DNA of 64,000 nt from Saccharothrix sp. S26 (GTDB lineage: Bacteria; Actinomycetota; Actinomycetes; Mycobacteriales; Pseudonocardiaceae). The stretch is taken from the NCBI RefSeq assembly GCF_021390395.1, contig NZ_JAJUWT010000010.1, positions 1-64,000 of the forward strand, in the 5' to 3' direction. This document shows, in pieces, positions 58,818-64,000 of this stretch. The position numbers were made by a program, and so were the translations under genes. Every line of letters begins with the position of its first letter. Position 1 is the stretch's first letter. The notes below the pieces were generated by a model, which saw only the letters and a list, made by a program, of their open reading frames with translations, had not been told where the DNA came from and ran no database searches.

Positions 58818-59228
58818 TCAGCGCAGTTGCTGGATGCGGACCAGGTTGCCCGCGGGGTCGCGGAACGCGCAATCGCGGACGCCGTACGGGTGCTCGGTCG
58901 GTTCCTGCACGACGTCCGCGCCCGAGGCTTGGAGCTTGTCGAACGTGCCGTCGAGGTCCTTGGTGGCGAGGTTGATGGCGGCGTAGGTGCCCTTGGCCAT
59001 CATCTCGGTGATGGTGCGGCGCTCCTCCTCGGTGACGCCCGGGTCGGCGGCGGGCGGGTGGAGCACGACCGACGTGTCGGGCTGGCCGACGGGACCGACC
59101 GTGATCCACCGCAGGCCCTCGTAGCCGACGTCGTTGCGGACCTCGAAGCCGAGGGTGTCGCGGTAGAAGGCCAGCGCGGCGTCCGGGTCGTCCTGCGGGA
59201 GGAAGGTCTGGTGAATGGTGATGTCCAT
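58818..59228 (-). CDS. VOC-family (glyoxalase/bleomycin-resistance-like) protein
   Basis: A 136-residue single-domain VOC protein: DPDAALAFYRDTLGFEVRND at the start, VVLHPPAAD in the middle and CAFRDPAGNLVRIQQL at the end. TAGCGT (59236-59241, minus strand) lies 7 nt before ATG 59228, so it has its own leaderless promoter although it also follows the AraC gene by 5 nt. AraC-VOC pairs of this kind often respond to toxic small molecules. Confidence 0.88.
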   Translation of the reverse strand: MDITIHQTFLPQDDPDAALAFYRDTLGFEVRNDVGYEGLRWITVGPVGQPDTSVVLHPPAADPGVTEEERRTITEMMAKGTYAAINLATKDLDGTFDKLQASGADVVQEPTEHPYGVRDCAFRDPAGNLVRIQQLR

Positions 59229-59233
59229 GGCCG

Positions 59234-59683
59234 TCACGCTAGGTGCGACCCGGAGGCGGGTGCTTCTCGATTCCTGACCGGTCTGGTGACCTGCTTGGCC
59301 ACGCACGCCGGCATGCCCGCGGTCGCGGCCGTCGGGTCCTGCCGGTAGACGCTGGGCGGCACGCCGACCAGTTCGGTGAAGCGGGTGCTGAACGTGCCCA
59401 GCGACGAGCAGCCGACCGCGAAGCAGACCTCCGTGACGCTGAGGTCGCCGCGCCGCAGCAACGCCATCGCGCGCTCGATGCGCCGCGTCATCAGGTACGA
59501 GTACGGTGACTCGCCGTAAGCTTGCCGGAACTGGCGGCTCAGGTGCCCGGCGGACATGTTCACGCCCCGGGCGAGCGCTTCGACGTCCAGCGGTTGCGCG
59601 TACTCGCGGTCGATCCGGTCGCGGACGCGGCGCAACCGGGCGAGGTCGCCCAGGCGGTGCGCCTCGGCAGGTCTGCTGGTCAC
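59234..59683 (-). CDS. AraC-family regulator (HTH domain only)
   Basis: A 149-residue protein that is mostly a double-HTH AraC domain (LDVEALARGVNMSAGHLSRQ, MTRRIERAMALLRRGDLSVT, VGCSSLGTFSTRFTELVG), with no sensor domain and a short tail with one cysteine. The length is typical of the small AraC group paired with VOC proteins. GTG 59683 has CACCAT at a 7-nt spacing. It likely activates the VOC gene. Confidence 0.9.
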   Translation of the reverse strand: MTSRPAEAHRLGDLARLRRVRDRIDREYAQPLDVEALARGVNMSAGHLSRQFRQAYGESPYSYLMTRRIERAMALLRRGDLSVTEVCFAVGCSSLGTFSTRFTELVGVPPSVYRQDPTAATAGMPACVAKQVTRPVRNREAPASGSHLA

Positions 59684-59754
59684 GTGGCCGATGGTGCCAC
59701 ATCACGACCGGTGGGGCAGGTGATCACGCCGGGTCGCGTGCCAGGCTGTCGAAC

Positions 59755-60279
59755 GTGATCACGCGTGAGCTGTTGCTGCTCGGGGGCGGCGCCGGGGTCG
59801 GCAAGTCGAGCGTCGGCTGGGAGGTCTCCCACCTCCTCCAGACCCGGGGGACCGCGCACTGCCTGGTGGAGGGCGACAACCTGGACCAGGTCCACCCCGC
59901 GCCCGCCGACGACCCGCACCGCACCGCCATCACCGAGCGCAACCTGGCCGCGATCTGGGCCAACTACGCCGCGCTCGGCCAGCGGCGGCTCGTCTACACC
60001 AACACGGTCAGCGTGCTGGAGGAGCCGATGATCCGCCGCGCCCTGGGGCCGGGGGACGTCCGCTCCACGCTCGTGCTGCTGACCGCGTCGGAGGCGACCG
60101 TCCGCGCACGCCTCGCCGGCCGTGAGATCGGCTCGCAGCTCGCGCCGCACGTCGAGCGGAGCCTGGCCATGGCCCGCCGGCTGGACGCGGACGCACCGCC
60201 CGGGACGGTCCGCGTCGCCACCGACGGCAGGTCCGTCGTGGACATCGCGCACGAGGTGGTGCGCGTCGCCGGCTGGTGA
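59755..60279 (+). CDS. P-loop NTPase (AAA_33/kinase-like)
   Basis: A 174-residue protein. Walker A GGGAGVGKSSVGWEV is at residues 9-23 and a Walker B-like TLVLLTA near 116, followed by a lid region ASEATVRARLAGREIGSQL with basic residues. It resembles small nucleotide or antibiotic kinases such as chloramphenicol phosphotransferase-like AAA_33 proteins. The phosphate acceptor is unknown. GTG 59755 has CAGGCT 7 nt upstream. It is convergent with the sigma factor gene. Confidence 0.8.
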   Translation: MITRELLLLGGGAGVGKSSVGWEVSHLLQTRGTAHCLVEGDNLDQVHPAPADDPHRTAITERNLAAIWANYAALGQRRLVYTNTVSVLEEPMIRRALGPGDVRSTLVLLTASEATVRARLAGREIGSQLAPHVERSLAMARRLDADAPPGTVRVATDGRSVVDIAHEVVRVAGW

Positions 60280-60282
60280 CGG

Positions 60283-61320
60283 TCAGGGCAGCGACGGGGG
60301 CAGGCCGAACGCCGGGAAGTGGGCGGCGTCCACGAAGGACGTGATCTCGCGGATCCGGTCGTCCCGCAGCGTCAGCACGTCGATCGACCACGCCAGGTAC
60401 GCGCCCGCGTCGTCGTCCCAGAGGTAGCCGGCGACGGCGGGCTGGCCGTTGGCGCTGGTGGGCAGGTGCCGCCACGGCGGGCACGAGGTCAGCGGCACCC
60501 GCAGGGCGAAGTCCGCGACCGCCTCGATGCCGCGGTACCAGTGCGGCAACGGCGGCATCGACCAGGTGACGTCCTCGGTCAGCAGCGCGACCAGCGCGTC
60601 GGCGTCGCCGCGTTCCAGCGCGGTGGAGTAGTCGGTCACGACCTGCCGCAGGCGCGCGTCGTCGATCAGCCGCAACGCCTGCTGCCGGCTGCGTTCGGGC
60701 ACCTTCTCCGCCACGACCCGGCGGGCACGGGCCAACGCCGAGTTCACCGACGTGGTCGAGGTGTTCATCATGGCGGCGATCTCGGCCGCCGAGAACCCCA
60801 GCACCTCGAACAGCAGCAACGCGGCCCGCTGGTTGCCGGGCAGGTGCTGCAACGCGGCCACGAAGGCCAGCTCGACGGCCTCGCGCTGCGCGTAACGCCC
60901 CGCCGGACCGCCGTCGACCAGTCCCGCGTCCGGGTACGGCCCGAGCCACGCGACGTCCGTCGCGGGCGCGTTCTCGATCACGGCCCGCTCGCTAAACGGC
61001 CCCAGGTCCATCGGCAGGGCCCGCCTGCCGCGGCTGCGCACCGCGTCGAGGCACGTGCGGGTGGCCACCGCGTACAGCCAGGACCGCAGTGAGCTGCGCC
61101 CCTCGAAGCCGCCCAGTCCCCGCCACGCCCGCAGCAGGGCTTCCTGGAGGGCGTCGTCGGCGTCGTGGGTGGAGCCGAGCATGCGGTAGCAGTGGGCGTG
61201 CAGCTCCCGGCGCAGCGGTTCCACCAGGCGGGTGAACGCGTCACCGTCGCCCTCACGGGCGCGCCGCAGGTCGGCGTCCTCCGCAGCCGTCGCCGGACCC
61301 GCCGGGAAAACTTCGCTCAC
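60283..61320 (-). CDS. ECF sigma factor with C-terminal SnoaL-like domain
   Basis: A 345-residue sigma factor of the SigG/TIGR02960 type. Region 2 (LHAHCYRMLGSTHDADDALQ) and region 4 (LPGNQRAALLLFEVLGFSAA plus TSTTSVNSALARAR) are followed by an additional domain of about 130 residues (ALERGDADALVALLTEDVTW, MPPLPHWYRG) of the SnoaL/NTF2 fold, which is thought to control sigma activity in place of an anti-sigma factor. GTG 61320 is chosen over an upstream start at 61422, which would overlap the divergent gene. It probably regulates the adjacent hydrolase. Confidence 0.92.
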   Translation of the reverse strand: MSEVFPAGPATAAEDADLRRAREGDGDAFTRLVEPLRRELHAHCYRMLGSTHDADDALQEALLRAWRGLGGFEGRSSLRSWLYAVATRTCLDAVRSRGRRALPMDLGPFSERAVIENAPATDVAWLGPYPDAGLVDGGPAGRYAQREAVELAFVAALQHLPGNQRAALLLFEVLGFSAAEIAAMMNTSTTSVNSALARARRVVAEKVPERSRQQALRLIDDARLRQVVTDYSTALERGDADALVALLTEDVTWSMPPLPHWYRGIEAVADFALRVPLTSCPPWRHLPTSANGQPAVAGYLWDDDAGAYLAWSIDVLTLRDDRIREITSFVDAAHFPAFGLPPSLP

Positions 61321-61396
61321 GAGCGACGATTCTGCCCCACCACCGGAGTCACCACCGGCGAACGAGCACTTCAACACCGTCCCAGGAGGATTCACG

Positions 61397-62224
61397 ATGA
61401 CCCGGACCGCCACCACCGACACCCTGCGGGTGCCCGACGCGCTGCTGCACTACGAGGTGCGTGGCCGGGGTCCGCTGGTCGTGCTCGTCGCCGCGCCGAT
61501 GGACGCCCGGTCCTTCGAGCCGTTGGCCGACCTGCTCGCCACCGACCACACCGTGCTCACCACCGACCCGCGCGGCATCCGCCGCAGCCGGGTCGACGAC
61601 CCCGGCCGCGACGCGACGCCGGAGCTGCGCGCCGACGACGTGGCCCGGCTCATCCGGCACGTGGACGCGGGCCCGGCGGCCGTGCTCGGGTCCAGCGGCG
61701 GCGCGGTCACCGTGCTGGCCCTCGCGCAGGCGCACCCGGAGCTGGCGCACACCGTGATCGCCCACGAGCCGCCGCTGGACCAGCTCGTCCCGGACCGGGA
61801 GGATCTGCTCCGGCGCACCGACGAGATGGTCGCCACCTACCGGTCCGGCGACTCGCTGGGCGCGTGGCGGCAGTTCCTGGCCATCGCGAACATCCAGATG
61901 CCCGACGAGGTGGTCGAGCACATGTTCGGCGGCGAGCGCGACCCGCGGGACCTCGCCGACGAGCGGTTCCAGTACGAGCACATGCTGCTGCCGACCGTGC
62001 GGTGGGTGCCGGACCTCGACGCGTTGCGCTCGGCGTCGAGCCGGATCGTGGTCGGCATCGGCGAGGACTCGGGCGGCGAGCTGTGCGAGCGCACCTCGAT
62101 CGCCCTCGCCGAGGGCCTGGGCCTCGAACCGACCCGCTTCCCCGGCGGTCACGTCGGCTTCGCGGAGCACCCGGAGCGGTTCGCCGCGCGGTTGCGGGAG
62201 GTGCTGGGGTGGTTCACGGCGTGA
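61397..62224 (+). CDS. Alpha/beta hydrolase
   Basis: A 275-residue hydrolase. It has TDPRGIRRSRVDDPG, the nucleophile region VLGSSGGAVTVLALAQAHPE (GSSGG, serine near 98), and a late GGHVGFAEHPERFA histidine. A strong AGGAGG (61384-61389) precedes ATG 61397. It is divergent from the ECF sigma gene and is the kind of gene found next to SigG-type sigma factors. It overlaps the convergent MFS gene by 11 nt. The substrate is unknown. Confidence 0.9.
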   Translation: MTRTATTDTLRVPDALLHYEVRGRGPLVVLVAAPMDARSFEPLADLLATDHTVLTTDPRGIRRSRVDDPGRDATPELRADDVARLIRHVDAGPAAVLGSSGGAVTVLALAQAHPELAHTVIAHEPPLDQLVPDREDLLRRTDEMVATYRSGDSLGAWRQFLAIANIQMPDEVVEHMFGGERDPRDLADERFQYEHMLLPTVRWVPDLDALRSASSRIVVGIGEDSGGELCERTSIALAEGLGLEPTRFPGGHVGFAEHPERFAARLREVLGWFTA

Positions 62225-63437
62225 GGTGACGGCCGGGCTGGGCGGGCGGGCGGCGGCGGTCGACCACGACGGACAGGGCGGCCACCGCCAGCCCGGCCAG
62301 GCTCAACGCCACCCCGACCCACGCGGTGGAGGTGTAGCCCCAGCCCGCGCCGATCGCCAGGCCGCCCAGCCACGCGCCCGCACCGTTGGCGATGTTCAAC
62401 GCCGAGTGGTTGGACGACGACGCCAGCGACGGCGCGTCGGGGGAAGCGTCCATCAGCCGGACCTGCAACGCCGAGGCCAGCACCTGCGACACGAGCCCGA
62501 TCAGGAACACCGTGCCGAACGCCATCACCGGCGAGGTCGCGGTGAGCGCGAACAGCACGAGCACGACCGTCACCGCGATCAACGAGCCGAACACCGTGCC
62601 CATGACCGAGCGGTCCACGAACCGGCCGCCGACCGTCGCGCCGAGCGTCATGCCCAGCCCGAACACCGCCAGCACCCACGGCACGGCGGACGCCGACAAC
62701 GCGGTCACCTCGGTGGTGATGGGGGAGATGTAGGAGTAGACGGCGAACATGCCGCCGAACCCGATCATGCCGGTGAGCAGCGCGAACCACACCTGCGGCC
62801 GGCGGAACGCGCTCAGCTCGGCGGCCACGCTCGCGTCCTCCGGCGCGGGGACGCGCGGCAGCCACCGGGCCACCGCCAACGCCGTGACGCCCGCGATCAC
62901 GGCCACCGCGAGGTAGGCGACCCGCCAGCCGATCTGCTGCCCGGCGGCGGTGGCGACGGGCACGCCGACCAGGTTGGCCACGGTCAGGCCGACCATGATC
63001 CGGGCGACCGCCGTGCCGCGTCGTTCCGGCGGCACGAGGGTGGTCGCGACGACGGCCGCGATGCCGAAGAACGCGCCGTGCGGCAGCCCGGCCACGAACC
63101 GGGCGGTCATCAGCAGGGCCGTGTTGGGGGCGATGGCGGACAGGCCGTTGCCCAGGGCCAGGGCCAGCGTCAGGCCGATCAGCAGGCCCTTGCGGGGCAG
63201 CTTGGCGGCCAGCCCGGCGATCAGCGGCGCGCCGACCACCACGCCGAGCGCGTAGAGGCTGATCGCGTGGCCCGCGGTGGGGATGGAGATGTCGAACGTG
63301 GCCGCCATCTGCGGCAGCAGGCCCATGGTGGCGAACTCGGTCGTCCCGATGCCGAAGCCGCCCAGCGCCAGGGCGAACATGGCCGCCCCGCCGCCCTTGC
63401 CGCGACGAGTCACCGCGGACTCGACCGTCGCCGTCAT
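62214..63437 (-). CDS. MFS transporter (DHA1, AraJ/YdhP-like)
   Basis: A 407-residue 12-helix drug or sugar exporter. It has the FGIGTTEFATMGLLPQMAAT first helix typical of AraJ/YdhP-type proteins, GLPHGAFFGIA in helix 4 and RIMVGLTVANLVGVPVAT in helix 5. An AGGAG ribosome binding site precedes ATG 63437. The upstream gap contains an AT-rich promoter patch at 63487-63514, likely shared with regulators not in view. Confidence 0.9.
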   Translation of the reverse strand: MTATVESAVTRRGKGGGAAMFALALGGFGIGTTEFATMGLLPQMAATFDISIPTAGHAISLYALGVVVGAPLIAGLAAKLPRKGLLIGLTLALALGNGLSAIAPNTALLMTARFVAGLPHGAFFGIAAVVATTLVPPERRGTAVARIMVGLTVANLVGVPVATAAGQQIGWRVAYLAVAVIAGVTALAVARWLPRVPAPEDASVAAELSAFRRPQVWFALLTGMIGFGGMFAVYSYISPITTEVTALSASAVPWVLAVFGLGMTLGATVGGRFVDRSVMGTVFGSLIAVTVVLVLFALTATSPVMAFGTVFLIGLVSQVLASALQVRLMDASPDAPSLASSSNHSALNIANGAGAWLGGLAIGAGWGYTSTAWVGVALSLAGLAVAALSVVVDRRRPPAQPGRHLTP

Positions 63438-63625
63438 GCGTCGCTCCTGTCAGCTGTCCCGAGTCGACAGTGACCACGCGACGTAGATTGCTTAGCCAGC
63501 GAAACTATTTTACCGGCCGGCGCCGACCACCCCGACCCCGAACCGCGTGCCGCTGCTCACACGCCCACCCGCCGGCCGGGAAACCGCTGGCGGGCGTGCT
63601 GCCCGGCACGGCAGGCTCCGCGACC

Positions 63626-64000
63626 ATGACCGCCGAGATCGACCGTCTCATCCGGCTGCTGGACGACGACTCGACCGACGTGTCCGAGGACGCGAAGTTC
63701 ACGCTGATGTCGATCGGGCCGCAGGTGGTCGAGCCGCTCGCGGCGGCCGTCGGCTCGCTGCACCCGGTCGCCCAACTGTGCGCGATCGAGGTCTTCGACC
63801 ACCTCGGCGACCCCGCCGCAGGTCCGGCGCTGCTCGACCTGCTCCGCAGCGAGGACCCGACGGTGCGGGCGTGGTCGACGTGGTCGGTCGGTGAGCTCGG
63901 CGTCCAAGAGGCGGTGCCGTCGCTGCTGGCGGCGCGCGAACGGCTGCGCGCCGAGGGCGGTCCGCCGGACCTGCTCGAAGCGATCTGGGTCCGGCGCTCG
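63626..64000 (+). CDS. HEAT-repeat protein (partial, runs off the window)
   Basis: The first 125 codons are present. Helical pairs DSTDVSEDAKFTLMSIGPQV, LHPVAQLCAIEVFDHLGDPA and SEDPTVRAWSTWSVGELGVQ are HEAT/PBS-lyase-type repeats. Such proteins are scaffolds. ATG 63626 has CAGGCT 8 nt upstream, which suggests a leaderless start. The C terminus is outside the window, so length and any extra domain are unknown. Confidence 0.75.
   Translation, partial: MTAEIDRLIRLLDDDSTDVSEDAKFTLMSIGPQVVEPLAAAVGSLHPVAQLCAIEVFDHLGDPAAGPALLDLLRSEDPTVRAWSTWSVGELGVQEAVPSLLAARERLRAEGGPPDLLEAIWVRRS

Overview
The window is very GC-rich DNA with strong G/C bias at third codon positions, many GTG starts, 4-nt ATGA/GTGA gene overlaps, Tat signals, lipoproteins and many ECF sigma, LuxR-type two-component and LacI/GntR/TetR genes. 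This points to a filamentous actinomycete, probably Pseudonocardiaceae (Saccharothrix, Lentzea or Actinosynnema-like). No tRNA, rRNA, CRISPR array, insertion sequence or phage gene was seen.

Layout. 1-690 is C-rich low-complexity DNA. 735-5307 is a YtrA-type GntR/ABC exporter operon followed by two tandem secreted lipase-like hydrolases. 5271-8051 holds an FCD-GntR regulator divergent from a VOC/SDR/luciferase-like oxidoreductase operon. 8052-8450 holds relics of two decayed genes. 8456-9912 is a TetR/methyltransferase pair sharing a palindromic operator. 9970-14018 holds a NarL-type two-component system and a Nat-type ABC exporter. 14164-15905 is a SigE-like ECF sigma factor with a membrane-anchored partner.

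16893-28438 is the most interesting region. It is a single minus-strand operon of about 11.5 kb, mostly joined by 4-nt overlaps, behind one Fur/Zur-like box (28481-28495). Gene order is ATP-grasp ligase, DUF4213/DUF364 heavy-metal-chelation-type protein, cysteine-synthase-like PLP enzyme, dipeptide-epimerase-like enolase, a 38-codon MFS relic, MFS exporter, methyltransferase, SBP_bac_5 lipoprotein, two Opp/Nik-type permeases, fused double ATPase and GNAT acetyltransferase. The layout (make, export, re-import) resembles the staphylopine cnt locus, but the biosynthetic enzymes differ. I propose a metallophore system, most likely for zinc.

28581-43403 contains a CGNR regulator, an EamA transporter, a frameshifted acyl-CoA dehydrogenase pseudogene, a TPR protein, an S4 RNA-binding protein, a secreted peptidase-like hydrolase, two more NarL-type two-component systems (one kinase carries a hexapeptide-repeat insertion in its ATPase domain), a serine hydrolase, a glycosyltransferase, a small membrane protein, a permease relic and an OmpR-type two-component system.

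43576-55695 looks like a pectin side-chain (rhamnogalacturonan I) utilisation locus: Tat-exported exo-rhamnogalacturonan-lyase-like protein, GH2 beta-galactosidase-like enzyme, LacI regulator, sugar ABC importer and cytoplasmic GH51 arabinofuranosidase, with three copies of a LacI-type operator. A 562-bp nested palindrome (55729-56290) separates it from a UvrA-like ATPase. The right end has AraC/VOC, a P-loop protein, an ECF sigma factor with a SnoaL-like tail, an alpha/beta hydrolase, an MFS pump and the start of a HEAT-repeat protein cut by the window edge. Many starts have a TANNNT-like -10 element 6-8 nt upstream, which suggests leaderless transcription.
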